A DNA stretch of 14,146 nt from Chthoniobacterales bacterium (GCA_025980625.1 JAICXG010000048.1:1-14146), one strand, 5' to 3'; shown: positions 7,328-14,146, numbered from the stretch's first letter. Made by a program: numbers and translations. The notes: generated by a model from the letters alone, not told the origin.

Positions 7328-8209
7328 TCACTCGCGGTAATGCTCCCGCACATATTGCTCGACTGCGTCGTGCCAATCGCGCGGCGCGCGCCCGGTCAAC
7401 TGTTCGTATCTCTCGGTCGCGAGCACGGTGTAAACCGGGCGGCGGGCGACAAAGTTTTTCATCTCGCCTAACGACAGCGGGCCGACTGATTTCGCCTTCA
7501 TCGGCACGCCTTGCTCATGACAACAATCCAGCGCCCATTGCGCATACTGTTGCCAACTGCAAGCGCCGCGATTCGCGAGATGGAGAATGCCATTGACTGC
7601 GTCGCTGAGAAGAAGCGGCCGAAGCAGTCCCGCAATATCGAGCGTGTAAGTCGGAGTGGAAAATTTGTCCGCCACCGCCGCGACCTCTTCCTCGCTTCGT
7701 GCCCGCTGGAGAATTGCATCGATGAAGCTCGGCCGATCGGGTCCAAACACCCACGACACGCGAATGATCAGTGCGCGATCGTTTGCCTTCAGCGCGCCAA
7801 TTTCGCCGGCGCGCTTCGATTCGCCGTAAACGCTGATCGGTTCGGCCGCGTCCTCTTCCGCATAGGGCGTGCGCTTCGTACCATCGAAGACATAGTCCGT
7901 GCTGACGTGGATAAAACGCGCCTGCTTCTCGCCACAAATCTCAGCCAGGACGCGCGGCGCCTCGGCATTCAAACGCATCGCTTCCTCGCGATGGTTTTCG
8001 CAGTAATCCACGTTCGTTAGGGCGGCGGCATTGATGACGGCATCGAAACGCATCGGTGCCAGCGTCGCGCGCAGTTTATCCAGATCGGCCAGGTCGAGCT
8101 GGGTGTGACCAAAACCGATCACCTCGCAGCTCCGGGCAAACTCTCGCGCGAGCGCGGCGCCGAGGCGCCCACCCGCACCGATCATGATTATCTTGGGTCG
8201 CGGATTCAA
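7328..8209 (-). CDS. rmlD: RmlD-like dTDP-4-dehydrorhamnose reductase
   Basis: The protein is an extended short-chain dehydrogenase. The nucleotide-binding motif GAGGRLG is followed by DLADLDKL, FDAVINAAALTNVDYCE, STDYVFDG and YGESKRAGE with the catalytic Tyr and Lys four residues apart, then RVSWVFGP, as in RmlD. RmlD makes dTDP-L-rhamnose in the cytoplasm for O-antigen or other surface polysaccharide. Start is uncertain: ATG 8185 would begin at the glycine loop and lose the first beta strand (KIIMI), so I prefer TTG 8209 (293 residues); TTG 8221 is also possible. The reading frame stays open far upstream across the divergent Ku gene, but that part is not real. No rmlA, B or C lies in the window. 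It heads the minus-strand run ending in the MauE-like gene. Confidence 0.85.
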   Translation of the reverse strand: MNPRPKIIMIGAGGRLGAALAREFARSCEVIGFGHTQLDLADLDKLRATLAPMRFDAVINAAALTNVDYCENHREEAMRLNAEAPRVLAEICGEKQARFIHVSTDYVFDGTKRTPYAEEDAAEPISVYGESKRAGEIGALKANDRALIIRVSWVFGPDRPSFIDAILQRARSEEEVAAVADKFSTPTYTLDIAGLLRPLLLSDAVNGILHLANRGACSWQQYAQWALDCCHEQGVPMKAKSVGPLSLGEMKNFVARRPVYTVLATERYEQLTGRAPRDWHDAVEQYVREHYRE

Positions 8210-8311
8210 GTTCTTGAACAAAGCCGGCCGCGCAGCTTCTTCAACACCGACCGAAGCCGAGCCATCGTTAGGCTTGACACCTGGCCTGATAATAGCTGAC
8301 CCTTTCAGACC

Positions 8312-9172
8312 ATGCGCGCAATTTGGAAAGGCAGCATCAACTTCGGTCTTGTCTATATCCCGGTCTCGGTCTATCCCGCGACAAAAGAGGAGAAGATCAG
8401 CTTCCGGCAGCTGCGGAAAAGCGACCTGAGCCCGATCCGTTATAAGAAAGTCGCCGAGGCCGACCAGAAGGAAGTGCCGGCCGACGAGATCGTGAAAGGC
8501 TTCGAGTACGAGAAAGGCAAGTGGGTCACCCTCTCTGATGAAGACTTTGAGAAGGTGCAGATCGAGTCGACACATTCGATCGAGATCACCGATTTCGTCG
8601 AGCAGTCGCAGATCAACCCAAAGTTCTTTTACAAACCCTACTTCCTCGAGCCGCAGAAAGGCGGTGAGAAAGCCTACGCTCTTTTACATAAGGCGCTGAC
8701 CACATCCAGCCGCATCGGAATCGCGAAGGTCGCGATCCAGAAACGGGAGTATCTCGCCGCGGTTAAGCCCGATGGTCTCTTTCTCATTCTCGAGCTGATG
8801 CACTTCGCGCAGGAGGTGCTCGAGCCGGAGTCATTGAACAGTGGGTCGGAGCGCGCGGTTTCGCCGCAGGAATTGAAAATGGCGACGGCCCTGATCGACG
8901 CGATGACGAGCGACTGGGAACCGCACAAATACAAAGACCAATACCAGAACGCGCTCCTGCAATTGATCGAAGAAAAGGCGCAGAAGCGCGCGCCCGCGGC
9001 GAAGCCGGCGGCGGCGCGCGTTCAGCCTAACGTGATCGATATGGTCGCCGTCTTGCAACAAAGCCTGCAACGCGCGGGGATGAAGAAGACCGGTGCGAGC
9101 AACGGTCGCTCGGCCACGGCGCGCAAAACGGCCACATTGGTGAAGCGGAAGCGACGATCAGTCGCGGCCTAA
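8312..9172 (+). CDS. ku: Non-homologous end-joining Ku protein
   Basis: 286 residues opening with RAIWKGSINFGLVYIPVSVY, the signature start of bacterial Ku, followed by the beta-barrel core to about 190, including KPYFLEP, KALTTSSRIGIAKV and LMHFAQEVLEP. Bacterial Ku forms a homodimer ring on double-strand DNA ends and recruits the ligase LigD. The tail (about 222-286) is Ala/Pro/Lys/Arg-rich and basic, as in Ku proteins whose C-terminus binds DNA and aids LigD. No ligD is in the window. ATG 8312 fits the family start exactly; there is no Shine-Dalgarno. The gene is divergent from rmlD and holds a GCCTAACG copy at 9025-9032 in the tail region. Confidence 0.95.
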   Translation: MRAIWKGSINFGLVYIPVSVYPATKEEKISFRQLRKSDLSPIRYKKVAEADQKEVPADEIVKGFEYEKGKWVTLSDEDFEKVQIESTHSIEITDFVEQSQINPKFFYKPYFLEPQKGGEKAYALLHKALTTSSRIGIAKVAIQKREYLAAVKPDGLFLILELMHFAQEVLEPESLNSGSERAVSPQELKMATALIDAMTSDWEPHKYKDQYQNALLQLIEEKAQKRAPAAKPAAARVQPNVIDMVAVLQQSLQRAGMKKTGASNGRSATARKTATLVKRKRRSVAA

Positions 9173-9213
9173 GGACATTTGTCCGACACGTTCGTCTTGG
9201 CTTGCCGGCGCGA

Positions 9214-9219
9214 TATAAT
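9214..9219 (+). promoter_or_regulatory. Candidate -10 element upstream of the delta-60 gene
   Basis: A perfect TATAAT lies 150 bases before the start codon at 9369. At 17-base spacing the -35 position reads TTCGTC, a poor match; TTGGCT at 9197-9202 is too close. If used, transcription would start near 9226 and leave a leader of about 143 bases containing the palindrome at 9290-9307. Confidence 0.4.
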
Positions 9220-9280
9220 GCTTCGGCAACGGCCGCTAACTCGGCGCAGAGTTACAAGCTCGGAGGAGAATCGAGCGACA

Positions 9281-9307
9281 CTCGTCACGAGTAACAGAAC
9301 TGTTACT
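9281..9307. repeat. Adjacent inverted repeats, operator-like or leader hairpin
   Basis: AGTAACAG-AA-CTGTTACT (9290-9307) is a perfect 8-base inverted repeat with a two-base centre. Immediately left and overlapping it by two bases, CTCGT-C-ACGAG (9281-9291) is a perfect 5-base inverted repeat. A further GAGTTAC at 9249-9255 echoes the half-site. The short centre suits a dimeric repressor operator better than an RNA hairpin loop. The site sits between the candidate -10 and the delta-60 start codon, so it could control that gene. Confidence 0.5.
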
Positions 9308-9359
9308 GCAACGCGTTTGCAATCAGACCGCTCCCGGTTGTCATACTTGCATCAGCCAA

Positions 9360-9365
9360 AGGAGA
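9360..9365 (+). promoter_or_regulatory. Shine-Dalgarno site of the delta-60 gene
   Basis: AGGAGA ends three bases before ATG 9369. Most other genes here lack any recognisable Shine-Dalgarno site, so this one stands out and supports the chosen start. Confidence 0.6.
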
Positions 9366-9368
9366 CTT

Positions 9369-11216
9369 ATGCAACTGAGAAACTCGATCCTAACCATCGC
9401 GGGTCTATTGGTGATTGCCACACCCGCAGCCAAAGCGAACGACGGCGACCTTGATCTGACCTTTGGGACCAGCGGCCAGGTTCTAACCGACTTTGCACGA
9501 AGCGCAGATATCGCCTATGCCGTCGCGCTCCAGTCCGATGGCAAACTCGTGGTCGGCGGCACAACCTACACAAACAACGATTTCAGCGGGGAAGATTTCG
9601 CGCTCGCTCGCTACAACCCAGACGGAACGCTCGACCCTGGCTTTGGCACCCAGGGCAAAGTGACGACCGATTTCCCTGGCCTGGCCGCGGTCATCTCGGC
9701 CATAGTCATTCAGCCGGACGGTAAGATCGTAGTTGCCGGGGGCAGCTTTCCACTCTTTGTCTTTGCCGGTGATCTGACGATCGCACGCTACAACGCCAAC
9801 GGCACGCTCGACACTTCCTTTGGCAGCGGCGGAATCGTCAAGCTCGAATATGGTGATCAGGGCAGCTATGGCTTCGCCCTTGCCTTGCAATCCGATGGCA
9901 AGATCATCGTCGCCGGGACTCACTTCGTCGACTTTTCCAGCGATGACTCATCTAATACTGACTTCGCGCTCGCCCGTCTCAATACGGATGGAACACTTGA
10001 TTCCACCTTTGGCAGTGGCGGCCTGGTCACAACCGATTTCGATGGATTCAATGACGACGCGTTTTCGGTTCTCATCCAGCCCGACGGTAAGATAGTGGCT
10101 GTAGGCTCGGCTAAGAACCCGGCAAACTTCTATGACTTTGCGGCCGCGCGCTATCTCTCAAATGGAACGATCGACACGACCTTTGGAAGCGCCGGCAAGG
10201 TTCGGACCGATTTTGGCGATCACAATTTCGACCAGGCGCGCTCTGCCGTTCTCCAATCTGACGGAAAGATCGCCGCCGCCGGGTTTGCAATTTCACATAA
10301 TGGCGGAGTCCAGAATTTCGCCCTGGCCCGCTATACGTCCAATGGAGTGCTCGATTCCACCTTCGGCACGAATGGGATCACGCAGGTTGACTTTGGAAGT
10401 TGTTGCCAAAGCGCTTACCGCCTGCTCCTGCAAGCCGACGGCAAACTCATTGCGGTGGGTTATCCTAATAGTGAGTCATCCGACTCCGATTTTCTCCTCG
10501 CGCGCCTAAATCCAAACGGCTCCCTGGATCCGAGCTTCGGCAGCGGCGGCGAAGTGCGGACTTCTTTTGGTGACCTCAACGGCGGAGCGAACAGCGCGGT
10601 CTTGCAGCCGGACGGGAAGATCGTTGCGGCAGGTTTCCAAGCGACGACCTCCGGGAAAAAGACGGTGGAATTTGCGCTCGCTCGTTACGAAAACACCGCT
10701 CCCCTCACACTTACCGCCGCGGTGTCGCGCAAGAGTCACGGCAGTGCAGGCGCCTTTGATATTGCGTTGCCACTTACCGGTGAGCCGGCAATCGAGTGCC
10801 GAAGCTCTCATGGAAGTCACGCGCTCGTCTTTACCTTCAGCACGGACGTCCTAAGTGGGAGTGCGGCTGTCACACAGGGCGTAGGCACTGTTGCCGGCTC
10901 TCCAGTTTTCTCCGGGAACACGATGACAGTGAATCTCAGCGGGGTCGCCGATGTTCAGCAGATCACCGTGACTCTGAGTAATGTGACGGGAAGCGGCGGC
11001 CAGTTACTAGGCAACGCGACGGTGAGCCTTAATCTGCTCGCCGGTGATGCTATCGCGAGCAAGCTTGTCGATCGCGCGGACGTGACTCTGGTAAAAGGCC
11101 AGGTCGGCACGCCAGTGAGCACCGCTAACTTCCGCGAAGACCTCGACGTGAACGGACGCATCACACACGCTGATGTCGCCATTGCGAAAACAGACCTCGG
11201 CCACAGTCTGCCGTAA
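9369..11216 (+). CDS. Secreted delta-60 repeat protein with dockerin-like C-terminus
   Basis: 615 residues. Signal peptide about 1-24 (ends TPAAKA). Seven delta-60 repeats follow, beginning near residues 26, 85, 144, 207, 265, 325 and 383; each has the pattern D/NGTLDxxFGxxG, then LQxDGKIVxAG, then FALARYN. Seven blades of this length suggest a closed beta-propeller (inference). Residues about 445-555 are beta-rich, Ser/Thr/Gly-rich and of no family I know. The last 58 residues (558-615) resemble a dockerin: a degenerate first loop (GDAIASKLVDRADVTLVK) and a canonical calcium loop, DLDVNGRITHADV, at 591-603. Such tails are common on secreted proteins of this kind and may hold the protein at the surface or to a partner. 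No enzyme motif was seen. No exact GCCTAACGA motif occurs in the gene. Confidence 0.88.
   Translation: MQLRNSILTIAGLLVIATPAAKANDGDLDLTFGTSGQVLTDFARSADIAYAVALQSDGKLVVGGTTYTNNDFSGEDFALARYNPDGTLDPGFGTQGKVTTDFPGLAAVISAIVIQPDGKIVVAGGSFPLFVFAGDLTIARYNANGTLDTSFGSGGIVKLEYGDQGSYGFALALQSDGKIIVAGTHFVDFSSDDSSNTDFALARLNTDGTLDSTFGSGGLVTTDFDGFNDDAFSVLIQPDGKIVAVGSAKNPANFYDFAAARYLSNGTIDTTFGSAGKVRTDFGDHNFDQARSAVLQSDGKIAAAGFAISHNGGVQNFALARYTSNGVLDSTFGTNGITQVDFGSCCQSAYRLLLQADGKLIAVGYPNSESSDSDFLLARLNPNGSLDPSFGSGGEVRTSFGDLNGGANSAVLQPDGKIVAAGFQATTSGKKTVEFALARYENTAPLTLTAAVSRKSHGSAGAFDIALPLTGEPAIECRSSHGSHALVFTFSTDVLSGSAAVTQGVGTVAGSPVFSGNTMTVNLSGVADVQQITVTLSNVTGSGGQLLGNATVSLNLLAGDAIASKLVDRADVTLVKGQVGTPVSTANFREDLDVNGRITHADVAIAKTDLGHSLP
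9444..10694 (+). repeat. Seven tandem coding repeats of about 174-189 bases
   Basis: The repeats encode the delta-60 units, with spacings of 59, 59, 63, 58, 60 and 58 residues. At DNA level they have diverged, with only short shared stretches around the DGTLD and SDGK codons, so this is an old expansion, not a recent slippage product. Confidence 0.85.
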
Positions 11217-11324
11217 TTGCAGCCGAGTCGTCGTCGAAGCGGCCGCCAGGAATCTGTCGCGATCGTAATTTCCCGTTCATGATTCCGGCGGAGAAACATC
11301 GTTACTCTCGTCCATTGCGCCGGA

Positions 11325-11353
11325 TTGCTCTGGGTGCGACGCGCTCGTATGCT
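11325..11353 (+). promoter_or_regulatory. Possible promoter of the two-component operon
   Basis: TTGCTC (11325-11330) and TATGCT (11348-11353) are exactly 17 bases apart and lie 31 bases before ATG 11384, giving a leader of about 24 bases. The matches to consensus are 3 of 6 and 4 of 6. The rest of the 167-base gap from 11217 shows no gene and no convincing terminator. Confidence 0.35.
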
Positions 11354-11383
11354 GGAGGGAAGCCAGGGAGATTAGTCACACGC

Positions 11384-12055
11384 ATGCACATCCTGATTGT
11401 GGAAGATGAACAAAAGATCGCTGCTTTCATACGTCGCGGTCTGATGGAACAAGGTTTTGTTGTCGATGTGGCGGACAACGGTGAGCAAGGCTTGGAATAC
11501 GCGCTCGCGCGCAAAATGGATTTGATCATTCTTGATGTGCTCTTGCCGAAGCGCGATGGCTGGTCGCTGGTGACCGAGCTGCGCAATGCCGGAATCCAGA
11601 CTCCGGTCCTTTTCCTCACCGCGCGCGACAGTGTGCCCGACCGGGTAAAAGGTTTTGACCTCGGGGCTGATGATTACCTGACGAAGCCGTTTCATTTTTC
11701 CGAGTTGCTTGCCCGGGTGCGCTCACTTTTGCGCCGCGCGCCCGAACGGCGCGACGAGACGATCACGGTCGGCGACCTGCAGATCGATCAACGCCGCCAC
11801 AAAGTGACGCGCAGCGGCGCCGCCCTGAATCTTACCCCGAAAGAATTTTCCCTTCTCCTCTTCCTCGCTTCCTCGCCCGGCGATATCGTCTCGCGAACGG
11901 AAATCGTCGAGCACGTTTGGGACATTAACTTTGATACCGGCACCAACGTGGTGGACGTGATGATGCGCCGATTGCGTGCGAAAGTGGACGACCCGTTTGA
12001 GAAGAAGTTGATCCACACGATCCGCGGAGTCGGGTATGTCCTCAAAGCCGATTGA
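11384..12055 (+). CDS. OmpR/PhoB-family response regulator (CusR/CopR-like)
   Basis: 223 residues from ATG 11384 (HILIVEDEQ), with AGGGAG some 13 bases upstream; an in-frame ATG at 11279 would add 35 residues unlike the family. Receiver 1-118: acidic pocket E7-D8, phosphosite D51, T79, K101, and the FDLGADDYLTKPFHFSELLARVRSLLRR block usual in CusR/CopR/CzcR regulators. Winged-helix DNA-binding domain about 125-222, ending in LIHTIRGVGYVLKAD. It is overlapped by 20 bases by the kinase gene, so the two are co-translated and should be cognate. The CusR-like resemblance is to the subfamily; no copper or silver efflux gene is nearby, so the signal is unproven. Confidence 0.93.
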   Translation: MHILIVEDEQKIAAFIRRGLMEQGFVVDVADNGEQGLEYALARKMDLIILDVLLPKRDGWSLVTELRNAGIQTPVLFLTARDSVPDRVKGFDLGADDYLTKPFHFSELLARVRSLLRRAPERRDETITVGDLQIDQRRHKVTRSGAALNLTPKEFSLLLFLASSPGDIVSRTEIVEHVWDINFDTGTNVVDVMMRRLRAKVDDPFEKKLIHTIRGVGYVLKAD

Positions 12056-13523
12056 ATCGCTGCTCGGGCTCGAAACCCGCGCCACCCGTGGCGGGTCGAT
12101 CGCTCTGCGGTTTGTTCTCTTTTTTACGGTCGTCGCCGCCCTCCTGCTCCTCTTTTTGTTAGGCGGCGCCTATTGGCTGGTGGTGCAACACTTCGACCAC
12201 ACCAACGATCGTTACATCACCGATAAGCTGGCCGCGCTTGGGGCTGACATCCTGGCCGACAACGCCGGGCCGCAGTCCCTCGACCGCGAGCTGAAGATCA
12301 TTCGCGCGGCCGACAAAAGCTACGCCGTGCGCGTGCTGGACGAAGCGGGCCGGGTCGTCGCGGAAAGTCCAAACATGCGAAATTCACTGGCGATTGAGGT
12401 CTTTCCAAAAACTCTTTCTCTCCCTGGAGAACGACCGCGCACAGTCATGCACCAAACTGCGCGGGGTAAGGACTTCGCGCTCGTTACCGCGCCAGTCGCT
12501 TTCGGCGCTCACCATTATACGGTTCAACTCGCTCAGGAGCGTACGCATGACGAAAAATTTGCCCGACGCTTTGCCGGTTTGCTCGCCGCCATGATTGGCT
12601 GCGCGGTCCTGACCTGTTCGGGAATCGCGCTCCTCGTGACCCGACGCATCCTGCGCCCGCTCAAAACTCTCGGTCACTCGATGGAGCGCACCGGCGCGAC
12701 ACGGCTCCAGGAGCGGGTGCCGCTCGGCAGCTGGCCCGACGAACTGCAGCCGCTCGCCGTTGGATTCAACAAAATGCTCGCGCGGCTGGAGGATTCTTTC
12801 ACCCGACTTTCGCAATTCTCCGCCGATCTCGCGCACGAACTTCGCACCCCCATCGCCATCCTGCGGGGCGAAGCCGAAAGCATTTTGACTCGGCCGCGCA
12901 ACGCCGACGAGTACCGCGAGGTCATCGAATCGAGTCTCGAGGAATTGCAGCGACTCTCGGGGATGATCGACAACCTGCTCTTCCTGGCCCGGGCGGAAAC
13001 GACCGGCTCATTCAAGCTGAGTCGCTTCGACGGCCGGGCGGCACTGGATGAAATCAGCGAATTCTACGAAGCGGTGGCGCAAGACCAAGGGGTCGCAATC
13101 CAGTGCCGCGGCGAAGGAGAAATCTACGCTGAGCCAGGCCTTTTTCGCCGCGCCATGATTAACCTCCTCACCAACGCGCTCCGCTTCACGCCCTCGGGCG
13201 GACAAATCAGCGTTTTGTTGCGACGGCGCAACGGCGGCAGCGAGGTGACGGTGGCTGATACCGGCTGCGGCATCTCAGCCCATCACATCCCAAATGTCTT
13301 CAATCGCTTCTTCCGTGGCGATGCGTCGCGCGGTTCAGAGGGCACTGGTCTTGGCCTGTCGATCGTCAAATCAATCATGCAAATTCATCGGGGAGACGTC
13401 GCGGTTGAAAGCGAAATCGGTAAAGGGACCGTGATCACACTTTCCTTTCCAGACGCAAACGGGAGCGAATCGTCGCAGCCGCCCCTCGTTACGATGCAAT
13501 CCGGCGCGACATGGGAGAGCTGA
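12036..13523 (+). CDS. Sensor histidine kinase (CusS-like, HAMP-HisKA-HATPase)
   Basis: 495 residues. Membrane segment 1 (about 24-50), periplasmic domain (about 51-178), segment 2 (about 179-202), HAMP (203-256, with RRILRPLK and DELQPL), HisKA with H267 in DLAHELRTPIA, and HATPase_c: N box NLLTNALRF (376-384, N380), G1 DTGCGI (408-413), F box RFFRGD, G2 GTGLGLSIVK. All catalytic parts are present. Known of the family: autophosphorylation on His and transfer to the paired regulator, here the overlapping gene. The periplasmic domain holds several His residues (52, 55, 139, 159, 160), which could bind a metal, but this is only suggestive. The C-terminal 25 residues after TLSFPD are a variable tail. 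ATG 12036 overlaps the regulator by 20 bases. Confidence 0.93.
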   Translation: MSSKPIESLLGLETRATRGGSIALRFVLFFTVVAALLLLFLLGGAYWLVVQHFDHTNDRYITDKLAALGADILADNAGPQSLDRELKIIRAADKSYAVRVLDEAGRVVAESPNMRNSLAIEVFPKTLSLPGERPRTVMHQTARGKDFALVTAPVAFGAHHYTVQLAQERTHDEKFARRFAGLLAAMIGCAVLTCSGIALLVTRRILRPLKTLGHSMERTGATRLQERVPLGSWPDELQPLAVGFNKMLARLEDSFTRLSQFSADLAHELRTPIAILRGEAESILTRPRNADEYREVIESSLEELQRLSGMIDNLLFLARAETTGSFKLSRFDGRAALDEISEFYEAVAQDQGVAIQCRGEGEIYAEPGLFRRAMINLLTNALRFTPSGGQISVLLRRRNGGSEVTVADTGCGISAHHIPNVFNRFFRGDASRGSEGTGLGLSIVKSIMQIHRGDVAVESEIGKGTVITLSFPDANGSESSQPPLVTMQSGATWES

Positions 13524-13533
13524 TTCTCAATGT

Positions 13534-13555
13534 CGGGTGGATTGTCCGTTTTTTT
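13534..13555 (+). terminator. Weak candidate terminator after the kinase gene
   Basis: CGGG (13534-13537) can pair with TCCG (13545-13548), including one G-U, around a seven-base loop, and seven T residues follow directly. It lies 10 bases after the kinase stop and before the protease start. The stem is short, so this is a tentative call. Confidence 0.3.
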
Positions 13556-13582
13556 CCTGCATAATGCACTCCCTTCCCGCCG

Positions 13583-14146
13583 ATGAAACTCAAAGCTGCG
13601 CTTCTTTCGCTCCTCGGCTGCCTTGTTCTCCACTCCGCCGTCGCCTACTCGCTCGAAGGACAATCCTGGACGCGCGATCGCACGGTCCAATTTCAGTTGT
13701 CGCTCGGCGGACCGCACCCATTGATCGATGGCTTCGCCTCTTTCAATGACTCCGCCGCTGACGCACTCGAGGTCTGGAACACTTATCTCGCGCACCTGCA
13801 CCTCACCGGCATTCTCAGTTCCCCTGTCACGCCAACCTCCGGTGACGACGAGAATTCTCTCGAATTCTCCGATACGATCTTTGGCGACAAGTTTGGCTCC
13901 GGCGTGCTCGCGATCACGCTCCTGAATTTCCGCGGCTCCGTGATGGAAGAAACCGACACCATTTTTAACACCGCCTTCAGCTGGGATTCCTATCGCGGCC
14001 CGCTTAACAGCAGCCTGATAGATTTTCACCGCGTCGCGATTCACGAACTCGGACACAGCCTCGGGCTCGACCATCCCGATGATGCCGGCCAGCAAGTCAC
14101 CGCGATCATGAATTCCCAAGTCGGCAACATCGACACCGTGCAGCCC
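13583..14146 (+). CDS. Matrixin-like (M10) secreted metalloprotease, 3' end beyond window
   Basis: 188 codons from ATG 13583 remain open to the window edge, so the C-terminus is missing. A signal peptide covers about 1-22 (MKLKAALLSLLGCLVLHSAVA). The zinc site is complete: HELGHSLGLDH at 154-164 (HExxHxxGxxH, three His ligands and catalytic Glu155), followed by a Met-turn, AIMNS, with Met176. Short beta-rich stretches before it (VQFQLSLGG, FHRVAIHE) fit the metzincin fold. Known of the family: secreted zinc endopeptidases. A pro-domain with a Cys switch is not seen, as in many bacterial members. Substrate unknown. It lies 59 bases after the kinase, with a T-run between, so it may be a separate unit. 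Confidence 0.88.
   Translation, partial: MKLKAALLSLLGCLVLHSAVAYSLEGQSWTRDRTVQFQLSLGGPHPLIDGFASFNDSAADALEVWNTYLAHLHLTGILSSPVTPTSGDDENSLEFSDTIFGDKFGSGVLAITLLNFRGSVMEETDTIFNTAFSWDSYRGPLNSSLIDFHRVAIHELGHSLGLDHPDDAGQQVTAIMNSQVGNIDTVQP

Larger units (their letters stand above)
1506..9032. repeat. Dispersed 9-mer GCCTAACGA, both strands
   Basis: Counted by eye. Plus-strand copies of GCCTAACGA start at 1506, 1915, 4364, 4764, 5220 and 7466; minus-strand copies lie at 4862-4870 and 8265-8273. Close variants: CCTAACG only at 2389-2395 (intergenic), CGTTAGGG at 8015-8022, GCCTAACGT at 9025-9033, GCCTAACT at 6312 and GCCTAACA at 7181 and 12157 (minus). The 7-base core CCTAACG occurs 11 times against about 1.8 expected. 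Copies fall in coding and non-coding DNA, sense and antisense, and in several frames, so selection on protein or codon use does not explain them. Confidence 0.75.

Noticed and set aside
8274..8279. Perfect TTGACA upstream of Ku as a -35 element
   Set aside because: No -10 match at 15-19 bases downstream; GATAAT at 8288-8293 is only eight bases away.
8186..8575. Long N-terminal extension of the rmlD-like frame
   Set aside because: Most of it runs antisense through the first third of Ku, and the residues do not match RmlD.
9173..9184. GGACA-TT-TGTCC inverted repeat right after the Ku stop as a terminator
   Set aside because: Stem of five, loop of two and no T-run follows.
11384..13523. Assigning the two-component pair as a copper-sensing CusRS
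   Set aside because: Subfamily resemblance only; no metal efflux gene in the window and no recognisable metal box upstream.
13385..14119. Minus-strand open frame of 244 codons across the kinase end and protease
   Set aside because: The plus strand carries a complete kinase end and an M10 zinc site here; the minus product has no recognisable domain.
1..14146. CRISPR array, insertion sequence, integrase or phage genes
   Set aside because: No regular repeat-spacer pattern, transposase, integrase or terminal inverted repeats were seen in any frame.

Overview
The window most resembles a chromosome segment from a soil or freshwater Verrucomicrobiota, probably of the Chthoniobacterales (Spartobacteria) type. 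This is inference from gene content: two PagL-like outer-membrane enzymes and an LpxL-like acyltransferase point to an LPS-bearing Gram-negative. The DUF1573/rhodanese/MauE trio, the delta-60 repeat protein with a dockerin-like tail, the GC-rich codon use and the scarcity of Shine-Dalgarno sites fit that phylum. Nothing marks the window as phage, plasmid or transposon: no transposase, integrase or CRISPR array was seen.

Layout. (1) 1-844, minus strand: an LpxL/HtrB-like acyltransferase running off the left edge. (2) 974-1050, plus: an initiator tRNA-fMet with encoded CCA. (3) 1130-4376, plus: a MacB/FtsX-type ABC permease without its ATPase, then a 635-residue regulator with order REC, PATAN (DUF4388), REC, Pro/Ala linker and an unrecognised C-terminal region that looks like two copies of one domain. 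(4) 4366-8209, minus: a tight run transcribed right to left, namely an rmlD-like reductase, two tandem PagL-like lipid A deacylases, a DUF1573 secreted protein, a membrane-anchored rhodanese and a MauE-like membrane protein. (5) 8312-9172, plus: a bacterial Ku protein, divergent from the rmlD-like gene. (6) 9369-11216, plus: a secreted seven-repeat delta-60 protein with a dockerin-like C-terminus, preceded by an upstream region holding a TATAAT hexamer, a perfect palindrome and a Shine-Dalgarno site. (7) 11384-13523, plus: an OmpR-type response regulator overlapping a CusS-like sensor kinase. (8) 13583 to the right edge, plus: an M10/matrixin-like secreted metalloprotease.

Working together. 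The LpxL-like enzyme and the PagL pair both act on lipid A acylation, and RmlD supplies dTDP-rhamnose for surface polysaccharide, so much of the left half concerns the cell envelope. DUF1573, rhodanese and MauE look like one translationally coupled unit for periplasmic thiol or sulfur chemistry. The two-component pair is self-contained, and no target gene is obvious.

The most unusual signal is not a gene. The 9-mer GCCTAACGA occurs eight times between 1506 and 9032, on both strands, in several reading frames and between genes, where about 0.1 is expected by chance. Exact copies are absent from 9033 to the right end. This looks like a DNA-level dispersed motif (uptake-, Chi- or segregation-like) and is the best candidate here for something undescribed.
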